A stretch of DNA of 64,000 bases, from assembly GCA_040768445.1 (NCBI GenBank), contig JAXGMV010000001.1:2356001-2420000 (forward strand), read 5' to 3'. The translations under genes were made by a program, and so were the position numbers. A model generated the notes under the pieces. It did not search any database. It saw only the letters and a list, made by a program, of their open reading frames with translations, and was not told the DNA's origin. Below are positions 27,554-37,066 of this stretch, in pieces. Numbering within the stretch: position 1 is the first letter of the stretch; each line of letters starts with the position of its first letter. Origin of the DNA: JAXGMV01 sp040768445. Its GTDB lineage: Bacteria; Chloroflexota; Anaerolineae; Anaerolineales; Anaerolineaceae.

Positions 27554-28903
27554 ATGCAAAATCTCACCAATGAAGAAATCCTTGATTTGTCGATCAAGCA
27601 CAATTTTTGGACATGGTCAGCCCAGGGGAATGTAAAGCCGTTACCGGTTGCCAGGGCTGAAGGGGTTTATTTTTATGATACAGATGGAAAACGCTATCTA
27701 GATTTTAATTCGATGGTCATGTGTGTCAATATTGGTCACGGCAATCAACACGTGATTGATGCGATCGTCCAGCAAGCCAGAGAACTTCCGTTTGCGGGAC
27801 CGAAGATGGCTACAAAGCCGCGTGCGTTGTTAGGGAAGAAATTAGCTGAAATATTACCAGAGGGACTGACTAAATACCTGTACACGCTAGGCGGCGCTGA
27901 ATCGAATGAGAACGCTATCAAACTTGCACGTGCCTATACTGGTAGACACAAGATTTTGACCCGTTATCGTTCTTATCACGGCGCAACCTTCGGCGCAGCA
28001 AGCCTGACAGGTGACCCTCGCAGGACAGCCTGGGAGCCTGCTGTGATGCCCGGAGTTGTACATTTTCTCGATCCATACGCTTACCGGTCTACATTTCACC
28101 GTACAAACCCCAACATATCTGAAGAAGATTTATCGAAAGATTATCTAAACCATTTAGAAGAAATCATTCAATATGAAAATCCTGCGACAATTGCGGGTAT
28201 ATTGATTGAAAGCATTACCGGAACAAACGGAATCATCATTCCACCTGACGGCTACATGCAGGGGGTTCGCAGGTTATGCGATAAATACGACCTTGTCATG
28301 ATCACTGATGAAGTCATGAGTGGTTTCGGTCGGACAGGCAAGTGGTTTGCTGTCAACCATTGGGATGTTGTTCCAGACATCATGACGATGGCAAAGGGGC
28401 TAACCTCAGGTTACGCGCCACTTGGTGCAGTCGCTATGAAGCAGAAGATTTCTGATGCTTTCAATGAAAAACCCTTTGTTGGCGGATTAACCTATAACGG
28501 ACATCCATTATCCCTGGCAGCGGCAATCGCAAATATTGAGGTCATGCAAAATGAGCACATTGTTGAAAAGGCTGCTCAAACCGGTCAAGTCCTGCACGAT
28601 ATGCTTGATGAATTGAAAGATCGCCATCCATCAATTGGCGACGTGAGGTCGATTGGGTTATTTGGTGTTATTGAATTAGTGAAAGACCGGAAAACAAAAG
28701 AACCGATGGCTCCCTTCAATCAGACCAGCCCTGAGATGACGAAATTAGCCCAGTATTTTTCAAAGAACGGTTTGTTTATTTATACCCATTGGCACACTGT
28801 GTTGATCATTCCACCCTTAATTATCAGCGACGAGCAGCTAGCTGAAGGCATGTCAATTATTGACCGTGGGCTAGAAATTACTGATTCTGCATCAAATCAT
28901 TAA
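27554..28903 (+). CDS. Class III aminotransferase (taurine/beta-alanine-pyruvate-like)
   Basis: A PLP enzyme of 449 residues with YTLGGAESNENAIKLARAYTGRHKILTRYRSYHGAT, the Asp of ITDEVMSGFGRTGKWF and the Schiff-base Lys of TMAKGLTSGYAPLGAV. It most resembles omega-amino-acid:pyruvate transaminases such as those for taurine or beta-alanine; the exact amine donor is not readable. A TATAAT at 27502-27507 and GAGGGA ribosome-binding site precede the ATG. It is a different subgroup from the class III enzyme at 8855. Confidence 0.87.
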   Translation: MQNLTNEEILDLSIKHNFWTWSAQGNVKPLPVARAEGVYFYDTDGKRYLDFNSMVMCVNIGHGNQHVIDAIVQQARELPFAGPKMATKPRALLGKKLAEILPEGLTKYLYTLGGAESNENAIKLARAYTGRHKILTRYRSYHGATFGAASLTGDPRRTAWEPAVMPGVVHFLDPYAYRSTFHRTNPNISEEDLSKDYLNHLEEIIQYENPATIAGILIESITGTNGIIIPPDGYMQGVRRLCDKYDLVMITDEVMSGFGRTGKWFAVNHWDVVPDIMTMAKGLTSGYAPLGAVAMKQKISDAFNEKPFVGGLTYNGHPLSLAAAIANIEVMQNEHIVEKAAQTGQVLHDMLDELKDRHPSIGDVRSIGLFGVIELVKDRKTKEPMAPFNQTSPEMTKLAQYFSKNGLFIYTHWHTVLIIPPLIISDEQLAEGMSIIDRGLEITDSASNH

Positions 28904-28969
28904 AATGAATGTAACTTTTAGTGTTATACGGACATCTAAAGATGGAAATGGTTTTGTTAGGAGTATTAA

Positions 28970-29932
28970 ATGATTGAAGGTATTTCCCTAAATAAAAATA
29001 AAAAACAAAATATTGAGGAGCATGTGCGCCTGGTGATCATTGGCTCAGGTCCTGCCGGGTTATCCGCCGGCTTGTATGCAGCCAGGGCTGAGCTTGCTCC
29101 CGTTGTAATCACAGGCATACAACCGGGTGGCCAGGCAGCATTGACTTACACAATTGAGAACTATCCTGGATTTCCAGATGGTATTGGAGGGCCTGAACTG
29201 GGAGAACTTTTCCAAAAACAGGCTGAGAAATTTGGTGCCAGGGTGGAGTTTGACAGTGTATCAAAGGTAGATCTATCCTCGACACCTTATAAAGTTGAAA
29301 TATACGGTAAAACATTTATAACTGAGTCGATGATCATCACAACAGGTGCAACACCCAATCATTTGAACGTGCCTGGTGAAAAAGAATTGACCGGTAAAGG
29401 TGTTTCATATTGTGCAACCTGTGACGGATGGTTCTTCAAAGACAAGAAAGCTGTGGTTGTAGGTGGCGGCGATTCTGCACTGGAAGAAGCATTATTCCTG
29501 ACACGCTTTGTCAAGGAAGTGACCATTATTCACAGGCGCGATGAATTACGTGCTGGGGCAATTTTACAGAGAAGAGCCATGGCGCATGAAAAGGTGAATT
29601 TCAAATTTGACTCAATTGTTACCAGCATAAATGGAGAAAAGCAGGTTGAATCAGTAACCATAAAAAATGTCAAGACAGGTCTAGAGGAGGATTTTGCTAC
29701 AGATGGCGTGTTCATCTTCATTGGTCATAAACCAAACTCGGACCTTTTCAAAGATCAAATTGCGATGGACGATAACGGTTATATTGTTGTTGATAACAAG
29801 ATGCAAACAAACATTCCTGGTGTTTATGCAGCAGGCGAAATATGTGATCCCATATACCGACAGGTTGTAACATCTGCAGGGATGGGTGCTGCAGCAGCGA
29901 TAATGGCAACCCATTATCTTGAGAATGAATAA
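28970..29932 (+). CDS. trxB: Thioredoxin-disulfide reductase
   Basis: TrxB uses NADPH and FAD to reduce thioredoxin. The 320-residue product has the FAD-binding GSGPAGLSAGLYAARA, redox-active CATC in SYCATCDGWFF, the NADPH-binding GGGDSALEEALFL, and the terminal GVYAAGEICDP...QVVTSAGMGAAAA. The N-terminus carries about 20 extra polar residues before the Rossmann strand. AGGAG precedes the ATG. It is 66 bp downstream of the aminotransferase and may share its transcript. No thioredoxin gene is adjacent. Confidence 0.95.
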   Translation: MIEGISLNKNKKQNIEEHVRLVIIGSGPAGLSAGLYAARAELAPVVITGIQPGGQAALTYTIENYPGFPDGIGGPELGELFQKQAEKFGARVEFDSVSKVDLSSTPYKVEIYGKTFITESMIITTGATPNHLNVPGEKELTGKGVSYCATCDGWFFKDKKAVVVGGGDSALEEALFLTRFVKEVTIIHRRDELRAGAILQRRAMAHEKVNFKFDSIVTSINGEKQVESVTIKNVKTGLEEDFATDGVFIFIGHKPNSDLFKDQIAMDDNGYIVVDNKMQTNIPGVYAAGEICDPIYRQVVTSAGMGAAAAIMATHYLENE

Positions 29933-29998
29933 AAAAGTTATAAGGGTTATTTAAATAATTACAGGCTGGTTGTTGTAGTGCCAGCCTGTAGTTTTGTG

Positions 29999-31141
29999 CT
30001 AGGGGGTCGGTGTGGTAATACCACCACCGTACCAGCTGAAGACACGTTTGGCGCTAATTGCACCGGCCGAATCATAGATTGGCTGCCCATCAGGCGTGGT
30101 GCCACTTTGCCTTACTGGCACTATCCACCACCTGAAGATGTGAGGTACATCGCCGGCTGGTCTCAAATTTGATGGCACTATCAATTTGGTGTCAGTTACA
30201 TATTCAGTAAACTTCTTCGCATCAACATCAGTAACATCTTCGATGGTCACTGCATAAAGTTCATTAGCTCTTAACGTTCCAACTGAAGACCACTGCAGTG
30301 TGATCACATCGTTTGAGGACGAGAAGATCGAACCGTCAACGGGCAGGAGCAGGTTCGCTGCGATGTAGGGTGGTGGAAGCGTCGCGGTGGGTGTAGGCCC
30401 AGGAGTTGGGTTTCTCCTACATAGGGGAATTATGAGCGGTTGACCGGAATAGACAATGTCGCTGGTCAAGCCGTTATACTCTTTGATTGCTTCCATCGAT
30501 ACATTGTAATTGGCTGCAATACCTCCGAGTGTATCGTTGGCGTTTACTTTGTATTCCAGCTTTTCACAGGCTTCCTCGATGGATTCAAGCTCGCTTTGAG
30601 TCGAAGTAGGTAAAGGGGAGGGTGTTGGCGTGGGCTGAGGTATTAGCAAAGTCCTGCCAACAGAAAGCGTGCAGTCAGCTGAAAGGTTGTTCAGCAGAAT
30701 GATGCTATTTGTGGAGACATTGAAAATGGCAGCGAGCAAACCACAGGTATCATTGGCTTTAACAGTATATTCAAACGGTGGCAGTGGTGTCGCCGTCGGT
30801 TCTGGTGTCGAGGTGTTTGTTGCAGTTGGTGTCAGGGTTATGGTAGGGGTTAACGTCAACGTTACTGTCGGTGTTGGTTCCACAATTCGTTCATTGCCGC
30901 TAAGTACGAGATAGACAGCACCGGCACCAATAATGATTAATATTGCCATTAAGCCAAGTGCAATCGGTAGACTTAACCTGAGCTCAGGCATTTTTGGACC
31001 TTGCACGCCTTTTGTCCCAGCGGATTGTTGCGAGGAGCTAAAACTTCTGCCGCATACCAGGCAGCGCGCTGCGTTTTCAGGTATCCTGGACCCACAAGTG
31101 GGACAGGTTTTTGTTGGGTTTGTGTTTGTCTCAGGACTCAT
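29999..31141 (-). CDS. Zinc-ribbon, membrane-anchored LysM protein
   Basis: In order: an N-terminal zinc ribbon (CPTCG...CLVCG, about residues 11-30), a membrane helix (about 58-80), a Thr/Pro-rich linker, two LysM domains (YTVKANDTCGLLAAIFNVS... and YKVNANDTLGGIAANYNVS...) and a C-terminal beta-rich domain (TLQWSSVGTLRANELYAVTIEDV). The topology puts the zinc ribbon in the cytoplasm and LysM in the cell wall, where it would bind peptidoglycan. The frame begins 12 codons upstream, but the ATG at 31141 has AAGGA 11 nt before it and starts at the natural N-terminus. It is 380 residues long. Confidence 0.88.
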   Translation of the reverse strand: MSPETNTNPTKTCPTCGSRIPENAARCLVCGRSFSSSQQSAGTKGVQGPKMPELRLSLPIALGLMAILIIIGAGAVYLVLSGNERIVEPTPTVTLTLTPTITLTPTATNTSTPEPTATPLPPFEYTVKANDTCGLLAAIFNVSTNSIILLNNLSADCTLSVGRTLLIPQPTPTPSPLPTSTQSELESIEEACEKLEYKVNANDTLGGIAANYNVSMEAIKEYNGLTSDIVYSGQPLIIPLCRRNPTPGPTPTATLPPPYIAANLLLPVDGSIFSSSNDVITLQWSSVGTLRANELYAVTIEDVTDVDAKKFTEYVTDTKLIVPSNLRPAGDVPHIFRWWIVPVRQSGTTPDGQPIYDSAGAISAKRVFSWYGGGITTPTP

Positions 31142-31240
31142 TAATTTGTTTTTCCTTGAGTAAGAATAAGCAAGCAAAAATTATATCATAGGGTCTGGGA
31201 TTATCTTTTTCTGCAGATCGCCGGCTAACACTATTTAGAG

Positions 31241-31246
31241 TATGAT
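31241..31246 (+). promoter_or_regulatory. -10 box of a probable leaderless hemW promoter
   Basis: TATGAT ends 6 nt before the ATG at 31253. There is no Shine-Dalgarno. Confidence 0.4.
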
Positions 31247-31252
31247 TGGCTC

Positions 31253-32425
31253 ATGCCTGATGATCCTGTAAGTCTTTACCTGCATTTCCCATTTTGTTCT
31301 AAGCGATGCGATTATTGTGATTTTAACACATACTCAAATGTTGAACACTTGATGATCCCGTATATTGATTCGATGATGACAGAATTGGTTTTTATGGCTG
31401 ATAAGTCAAGTGTTGTTCACAGCCTGTACCTGGGCGGTGGTACTCCCTCATTGATGCCAGAGCAATTGATCGGAAGAGTTATTGAGTGTATCAAGGAAAA
31501 TTACTCACTAAACGCCGATTGTGAAACTACGATTGAGGTCAATCCAGGAACTGTGACCGCGAAAAAGTTTGATACTTATAGGCAACTTGATATCAACCGG
31601 TTAAGCATTGGGATGCAGTCTGCCGTTGACCAGGAGTTAATTCTGCTTAACCGCATTCATCGGTTTGAGGATGTCAAGAAAACAGTAAAAAAATCAAATG
31701 AAGCAGGCTTTCAGAATTTCAGCCTTGATTTAATGTTTGGTCTACCAGGGCAGACCATAATAAATTGGCAGTACTCACTCGAGCAAGCAATTAGATTACA
31801 ACCGAATCACATCTCGCTATACAGTCTGACAATTGAAGAAAATACACCCTTATTTTTCAAATATGAGCGTGGCGAACTGCCTCTAATAGACCCTGACCTG
31901 GTAGCAGATATGTATGCTTTCGCAATTGAATACTTGCCCAGTGAAGGTTACACACAGTATGAAATATCCAACTGGCAGAGAGGTGGCATCGAAAACCAAT
32001 GCCGGCACAATCTTCAATATTGGAAAAATCTGCCTTACGTTGGCATTGGGGCTGGTGCACATAGCTACTGGAAAAACTTCAGATTTGCTAATGTACGTGG
32101 AATTGTAGACTATTTCAACTGTGTTGCCAGAATGGTAGAGTCAAAATCTGCTGATGCATGCAGGGAAGAATCTCAGCAAAATACTCAATACCAGGACATG
32201 CAGGACACCATGATGTTGGGCTTGAGACTGGTTGAGCAGGGCGTCTCCCGTAAAGAGTTTTTAAAGAGATATGGATGTGAACCTGAATCAGTCTTCTCTG
32301 ATGAAATCAAAAGATGTGTAAGTAAGGGATTACTGAAGCTCGATGTCGCGAATGATCGCTATAAATTGACCCAACGGGGGGTGTTCCTTGGCAACCAGGT
32401 GTTTCTTGAGTTTGTAGGGGATTGA
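31253..32425 (+). CDS. hemW: HemW-type radical SAM protein
   Basis: A 390-residue radical SAM protein with the cluster motif C15-x3-C19-x2-C22 followed by Asp-Phe (FCSKRCDYCDFN). True coproporphyrinogen III dehydrogenase HemN has a further Cys at that point, so this is the HemW type, thought to be a heme-binding chaperone. YLGGGTPSLMP, EVNPGTV and SIGMQS blocks are present, and so is the C-terminal HemN-like domain. It ends one base before the stop of the convergent L,D-transpeptidase. Confidence 0.92.
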   Translation: MPDDPVSLYLHFPFCSKRCDYCDFNTYSNVEHLMIPYIDSMMTELVFMADKSSVVHSLYLGGGTPSLMPEQLIGRVIECIKENYSLNADCETTIEVNPGTVTAKKFDTYRQLDINRLSIGMQSAVDQELILLNRIHRFEDVKKTVKKSNEAGFQNFSLDLMFGLPGQTIINWQYSLEQAIRLQPNHISLYSLTIEENTPLFFKYERGELPLIDPDLVADMYAFAIEYLPSEGYTQYEISNWQRGGIENQCRHNLQYWKNLPYVGIGAGAHSYWKNFRFANVRGIVDYFNCVARMVESKSADACREESQQNTQYQDMQDTMMLGLRLVEQGVSRKEFLKRYGCEPESVFSDEIKRCVSKGLLKLDVANDRYKLTQRGVFLGNQVFLEFVGD

Positions 32426-32426
32426 C

Positions 32427-33482
32427 TTAATAAACAATCACTTGGGTACCAAAGCCACGTTTATCCCAGACTGATTTTCTAAATTCTTCATACTCTACTT
32501 TGGGATCTGCCCAGCGAAAGAGCCACTTTGCCTCTTCAGATACCATATTGACGCACCCGTGGCTCATCGGCGTGCCGAAGTTTCTATGCCAGTAGGTGCC
32601 GTGGGTGGCAACGCCTGTTTTTGGTTCAAAGAAACACACCCAGGGAACGCCCGGGATTTCATATGCTTCGATATCTGATGTCAGGTGGCCATCGCCCATA
32701 TGTTTTGACGGCATTTTTGAAGCGATATTGAATGTGCCGCGAGGGGTTTTGGTCGGTGTAACATCTTTGGGAAGGTTGTTGTTTGGAATACCTGAAGATA
32801 TCTTGGTGTGCAGTACAGCTGTGCTGCCTTCATAGGCAGTCAAGGTTTGTTGAGCAATGGATACTTCTATCCGTTTATCTTCAAAAGGAACATCAACTGA
32901 AATTGGCGCAATCTCTGCTGCTGTAATCACCCTCAGATGCGGGGCCGGCACATGATAGGTGTAATATACATCCATCTCGTCTTCAATTTTGTACCACGGC
33001 AGACCATCAGGGCCTTCATCAATTCCAATGACCCAGTGAACTGACCCTTCATACAGGCGATAAACAGGCGCCCAGCCTTCTGTTTTCGAGTAACGCATTG
33101 ACTGGCTGTATGGAACGGTCACTTCAGTAATCAGACCGTTCTCAGGAAAATGATAGGTAATGGGATTGTATGATGTGCTGACGCGAACCAAATGTGCGCT
33201 GTGAATGTAACCACCCCAAACCCGGTACCACAGGGGGTTGTAATCTGGTCCCTCATCAGATATAACCTCGTTGTAAATATTTACCAGTTCATCTCTATAA
33301 CGTTGGTAAAGGATGGTTGATTTGTCCGATGGTCTGCTGTAAACACTAAGCGCGGTGGTGCTTACCCTGCCAATATCTACCGGATCGGTAGGGAAGCCAT
33401 CAATAGGAGGCTTGTTAAACGCCAGACCAGCCATGCCGAGCATACCCATTTTTATGAAGTCGCGACGTGTCAACTTTTTCAT
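32427..33482 (-). CDS. Tat-exported L,D-transpeptidase (YkuD)
   Basis: A 351-residue protein starting with a twin-arginine signal (TRRDFIKMGMLGMAGLAF). The C-terminal YkuD domain has the catalytic HGTYWHRNFG...SHGCVNM, where the Cys of HGCVN attacks the donor peptide to make 3-3 peptidoglycan cross-links or attach proteins. The middle (about 40-200) contains two SH3-like segments (ALSVYSRPSDKS..., WAPVYRLYEGSVHW). Extracytoplasmic action is expected, and Tat export of a YkuD enzyme is notable. Confidence 0.92.
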   Translation of the reverse strand: MKKLTRRDFIKMGMLGMAGLAFNKPPIDGFPTDPVDIGRVSTTALSVYSRPSDKSTILYQRYRDELVNIYNEVISDEGPDYNPLWYRVWGGYIHSAHLVRVSTSYNPITYHFPENGLITEVTVPYSQSMRYSKTEGWAPVYRLYEGSVHWVIGIDEGPDGLPWYKIEDEMDVYYTYHVPAPHLRVITAAEIAPISVDVPFEDKRIEVSIAQQTLTAYEGSTAVLHTKISSGIPNNNLPKDVTPTKTPRGTFNIASKMPSKHMGDGHLTSDIEAYEIPGVPWVCFFEPKTGVATHGTYWHRNFGTPMSHGCVNMVSEEAKWLFRWADPKVEYEEFRKSVWDKRGFGTQVIVY

Positions 33483-33491
33483 AGTTTTGAG

Positions 33492-33497
33492 ATTATA
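33492..33497 (-). promoter_or_regulatory. -10 box upstream of the L,D-transpeptidase gene
   Basis: TATAAT on the minus strand ends 9 nt before the ATG at 33482, leaving no room for a Shine-Dalgarno. The transcript is leaderless or nearly so. Confidence 0.45.
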
Positions 33498-33538
33498 CCA
33501 AAGGAAAATAGGATAAGAAAAGTATGAATTAGGAATCG

Positions 33539-35431
33539 CTATGGATTTCGGAAAATACCCATAAAGTAAGCTTCACAGGCAATTATCTGTTCGGCAGCTA
33601 AAGGTTCTTCACGTTCTATGATTTTTATGCCTCGATCAGCTATCTCGACATTTGGCTTGAAGCATCCAAGATAGCCAACAGGGGGTATGCGTTCATGAGC
33701 CAGTGGAATCTCCTCAAATTTAACGCGGTTTCTAGCTATCACATAGTCATTCAGACCAAAGTAATCAATGACATTGACATTAGGAAGTGACCAGGCAGTC
33801 AGACCTACGGTGCCGGCAACGATCACCGGGTAACCATCATTCGTGATTTTTTCACCAACAGATCTGGGTGGAATGACACTGTTGTAAACACCATTGAAAA
33901 ATACCTTGTGTTCCTGGTGGCGCATGCAGTTACCATGATTGATCAGCCAGGCTTGCATATTGTCATAAAATTTTAGATATTGATAGGCAAAATGGGGAAG
34001 AGATGGTAGGTCTTGTTTGAGCTCATCTGCTACTGATACTTGCAGGTACCGGGTTTCTTTTCGTGTAGTTAAATTATGTGTGTAGTTCCAATGCAGCCAT
34101 TGAACAGGTAACGAAAAAAGGACAAAAAATGTTAACAGGCTGATTGCAATCTTTTTGTTGTCTGTCAGCTTTTTAACTGCCCATATAAAACTTATGAAGA
34201 TCAGCGGGATTAAATTGCTGTAAACCCTGAATTCGAAGTGATCGCCACCTATTAATAGTGTGTAATAAACAATTTGACCGATTACTGTCGATGCTGCTGC
34301 AAATTCGATAACTGACAATTGCAGGAATCCCAATAGAGACAACAGGTATATTGTTAGAAGAAATATACCGGTAGATAGCACAGGGCGTCCATTTAGATAA
34401 AAAAAGATCGATAAACACAAACTAATAAGTAATGGAATGCCAAGCCTGAACCAACCCAGACCACGATTTGTGAGCTTACTCATGGATAATGAGGGCTCTT
34501 TTATTAGCTGTAAAGGGTTGATGTCCAGGAGCAGAAGTCTCCTGAACGGTACCTTCTTTGAAAACACAAAGAAAAGTACAACTGCAGCAAATGTAAGTAA
34601 GAATACTGGCAATCCGTATTCAATGATGAAAGACCCGGAATATCTCAAGCCAGCCTCAATCCAAATTCTGCCAGGCATGTTTTTAGCAAAATAGGTGTTT
34701 GGGAACCATTCACCATAAGTATATTGGCGCCAAATAAGGTGAATAGGGATAACTAAAAGTGGAGCAAAATTTAGTAAGACACGCACTGATTTTTTGATGC
34801 TCTCAAAATTGCGAATCAGCATCAAGACACCCAGAAGGCCAGTTGTTAACACCATCAAAGCACCATCAGGTCGGGAGAGGTAAACCAGCACTGCGGCACA
34901 GGATAAATTGAATAACCATTTATTGGTGAAGGGCTTGAAAAATAAAACGAAGTAAATCCACAGCAAGTAGAAAAAGTTGAACATGGCTGTTTCAAGGCCA
35001 GAACTTGACCATGTCAGAAAGGTGCGATTTGTCAGAACGCCAAGCACACCAAGCGCAACAAAAAATATCCGGTATTTTCTGAGTTTCTCCGGGTAGTCGA
35101 GTTTGTAAATCATTATCATACTGAGAAGAATTGTTAGAAAAGAGAAACCCAGGGAGATAAAGTTTACGATTTGGGGCGGCTCGAGGTTGAATACTCTCCA
35201 TATTACATCCAACAACGCGACCCACAGGAAACTTGTGTAGCCTTCGACAGCCTTGAAAGGCGGAGGGTTCCAGACGTAGCCATGCCCCAAGATGCTGTTA
35301 CTAACGTATCGAAATGCGATGTAAGCATCATCGGTCATGAAGTAGAATAATTTCCAGCCCAATACAAGCAGGATGAAGCTGATCAGCGCGATTAGAACCA
35401 ATGGCAGGCGGTCATGTTTGGTGAGACTCAT
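33539..35431 (-). CDS. GT-C-like multi-pass membrane glycosyltransferase (AftB-like)
   Basis: A 630-residue protein with about ten membrane helices and a C-terminal extracytoplasmic part. The early loop DDAYIAFRYVSNSILGHGYVWNPPPFKAVEGYTSFLW carries the Asp-Asp pair typical of polyprenyl-phosphate-sugar-dependent GT-C enzymes and resembles the first loop of arabinofuranosyltransferases of the AftB type. Substrate is unknown. In-frame TTG (35455) and ATG (35446) codons lie upstream; I prefer the ATG at 35431 because GGAAAG precedes it. It is 57 bp upstream of the transpeptidase gene's start, so the two may share envelope roles. Confidence 0.75.
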   Translation of the reverse strand: MSLTKHDRLPLVLIALISFILLVLGWKLFYFMTDDAYIAFRYVSNSILGHGYVWNPPPFKAVEGYTSFLWVALLDVIWRVFNLEPPQIVNFISLGFSFLTILLSMIMIYKLDYPEKLRKYRIFFVALGVLGVLTNRTFLTWSSSGLETAMFNFFYLLWIYFVLFFKPFTNKWLFNLSCAAVLVYLSRPDGALMVLTTGLLGVLMLIRNFESIKKSVRVLLNFAPLLVIPIHLIWRQYTYGEWFPNTYFAKNMPGRIWIEAGLRYSGSFIIEYGLPVFLLTFAAVVLFFVFSKKVPFRRLLLLDINPLQLIKEPSLSMSKLTNRGLGWFRLGIPLLISLCLSIFFYLNGRPVLSTGIFLLTIYLLSLLGFLQLSVIEFAAASTVIGQIVYYTLLIGGDHFEFRVYSNLIPLIFISFIWAVKKLTDNKKIAISLLTFFVLFSLPVQWLHWNYTHNLTTRKETRYLQVSVADELKQDLPSLPHFAYQYLKFYDNMQAWLINHGNCMRHQEHKVFFNGVYNSVIPPRSVGEKITNDGYPVIVAGTVGLTAWSLPNVNVIDYFGLNDYVIARNRVKFEEIPLAHERIPPVGYLGCFKPNVEIADRGIKIIEREEPLAAEQIIACEAYFMGIFRNP

Positions 35432-35622
35432 TGTCGATCTTTCCATGATTGGCAATAAAAACCTGGCTATTTCCGAACATGCATTGCATTATAACTTCAA
35501 ACTGTTTTCCATTTGTTTAAATGTAAAATTTTACAATGGATAACGGGCATCTTTATCAGACAATAAATTTTATCGATTATGCAGATTACAGATTGCTTGG
35601 TGCAAGCAGCGACAATTGATAA

Positions 35623-36117
35623 TCACTTGGCGTTGTTAAAAGATTGAATTGGTCCATGCCACTGTTCATCACCACGGAAAATCTCAGTAAAATACCCATT
35701 TGTGTATTCTGAAATGATCTTTCTCCAGAATGCCTGAGACGGTTTATTTTCTTCAATCTCTGCGACCTGCCACGATCCGTGAAAACGATCGAAAATTTGA
35801 AAGGCTATATTACGCCCTGCTCCAGATTTTCTGTACTTTTTCATTATAAAAAATTCTGCAATGCTGAAATACTGGTTGTTATCTGGTTCGGTTATGGTTC
35901 TAACCAGAACAAATCCAGCAAGATTGTTGTCAATTCGTATCATGAAAGGGTATCTACCGGCCTCGGTCCAGTAATTATCCAGATAGTTGTAACCATAGAG
36001 GCCATGATTATCAACATCCGAATGGTCAAATTCGCTGAATTCATAGGAATACAATTCCAGCAGATGGCGGAGAATACTTTTTTCATCAAGGGAGGCAATG
36101 CTGAGAGTAATATTCAT
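35623..36117 (-). CDS. GNAT-family N-acetyltransferase
   Basis: A 164-residue acyl-CoA-dependent transferase. The acetyl-CoA loop is FIMKKYRKSGAGRNIAFQIFDRF (variant of R/Q-x-x-G-x-G/A), preceded by the strand NLAGFVLVRTITEPDNNQYFSIAEFFIM. The C-terminal FTEIFRGDEQWHGPIQSF matches small uncharacterised acetyltransferases. Substrate unknown. It stands alone beside tRNA-Pro. Confidence 0.8.
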   Translation of the reverse strand: MNITLSIASLDEKSILRHLLELYSYEFSEFDHSDVDNHGLYGYNYLDNYWTEAGRYPFMIRIDNNLAGFVLVRTITEPDNNQYFSIAEFFIMKKYRKSGAGRNIAFQIFDRFHGSWQVAEIEENKPSQAFWRKIISEYTNGYFTEIFRGDEQWHGPIQSFNNAK

Positions 36118-36164
36118 TTTTATTTCTCTTAATAATAGGGTGGTTCGGTAATGGTGCAGGTATG

Positions 36165-36194
36165 AAAAAAACGATCATTGAGATCGTTTTTTTT
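36165..36194 (-). terminator. Terminator of tRNA-Pro
   Basis: ACGATC and GATCGT pair around a 5-nt loop, flanked by A and T runs. Read on the minus strand it gives a hairpin plus a U-tract that begins directly after the tRNA. Confidence 0.85.
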
Positions 36195-36195
36195 G

Positions 36196-36270
36196 TCGGG
36201 GCGAAAGGATTTGAACCTTCGACCTCTTGCACCCCATGCAAGCACGCTAGCCGGACTGCGCCACGCCCCG
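36196..36270 (-). tRNA. tRNA-Pro (anticodon GGG)
   Basis: The minus strand folds as a full cloverleaf. The acceptor stem is CGGGGCG/CGCCCCG and the anticodon stem CTTGC/GCAAG encloses the loop ATGGGGT, giving anticodon GGG after U33. The T loop has GGTTCGAATCC. The discriminator base is A and CCA is not encoded. A terminator follows immediately. Confidence 0.95.
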
Positions 36271-36319
36271 AATCGTTTCCAAATTATACTCTGAATTCCA
36301 TTAAATGCAACCTTAACTT

Positions 36320-37066
36320 TTAATAATCATGCTTAATTGCCAGTGCAAAAAAGGTAGGTACAAATTGCACGCTTCCTTCTTCAGACAAACCATCCATAAT
36401 CCAGGCGGTGTCATTTTCTCCGATAATCGCAAGATCACTTTTAATCACCTGATAATCTATTGAGGACAGTTCATTTCCTGTACTCTTGCTGCCTTGCCAT
36501 TCACCACCCATTATTGAAAAAAAGTGATCGTGTAGACCGGCTTGATGAAGATAAGCGCTGATTCTTCTGCCTGTGAAAGGATTGGCACCCTGCTTTATAA
36601 GTGATTTGGTCTGAAGCATTGTAATGGCTTCTAAATTATCAGGATACGAGACACTTCCTCCGTAATCTGGCTCTGCCATAACAGTCACGTGTCCACCAGG
36701 CACCGTTACACGTTTCATTTCCTCCAGAACTGCAACCGGGTGATTGATCCACAAAAGCAGATAGTGGCAGAAACAAAAAGTGAATATGTTGTCAGGAAAT
36801 GGTAAGTGATAACCATCTGCCTGGGCGAGTCTGAGATCCGAGTCAGACAATGAGGCAAAAGCAAGAACAGATGGATCGATGTCAATTCCATAAACTCGTA
36901 CGGATTGGGTTAACCTGATTTCAGATGAAACAGCACCGGTGCCACAACCAATCTCAAGCGCTGTGCTGCCAGGCACGGGGTTTATCTTGCCTAACAGGTA
37001 ATTTCTAGCTGATTGTGTCCAGTTGGCTTGCTGTAAATAACGTGCATGCCAGTCTTTAGTATCCAT
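36320..37066 (-). CDS. Class I SAM-dependent methyltransferase in the Cys-tail operon
   Basis: A 248-residue methyltransferase with motif I ALEIGCGTGAVSSEI, acidic DIDPSVLA, and FCFCHYLLLWINHPVAVLEEMKRVTVPGGHV. The long frame reaches 37201, but the ATG at 37066 (MDTKDWHARYL) is the natural start and overlaps the end of the pseudo-radical-SAM gene by 11 bp, so translation is coupled. It is the last gene of the five-gene operon 41727-36320. It may methylate the matured tail or another small target. The family cannot be narrowed further. Confidence 0.85.
   Translation of the reverse strand: MDTKDWHARYLQQANWTQSARNYLLGKINPVPGSTALEIGCGTGAVSSEIRLTQSVRVYGIDIDPSVLAFASLSDSDLRLAQADGYHLPFPDNIFTFCFCHYLLLWINHPVAVLEEMKRVTVPGGHVTVMAEPDYGGSVSYPDNLEAITMLQTKSLIKQGANPFTGRRISAYLHQAGLHDHFFSIMGGEWQGSKSTGNELSSIDYQVIKSDLAIIGENDTAWIMDGLSEEGSVQFVPTFFALAIKHDY

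Noticed and set aside
30780..30880. Possible GGTGTT/GTTGG direct repeats
   Set aside because: They encode the Thr/Pro-rich linker of the LysM protein and are codon-level low complexity, not a DNA repeat element.
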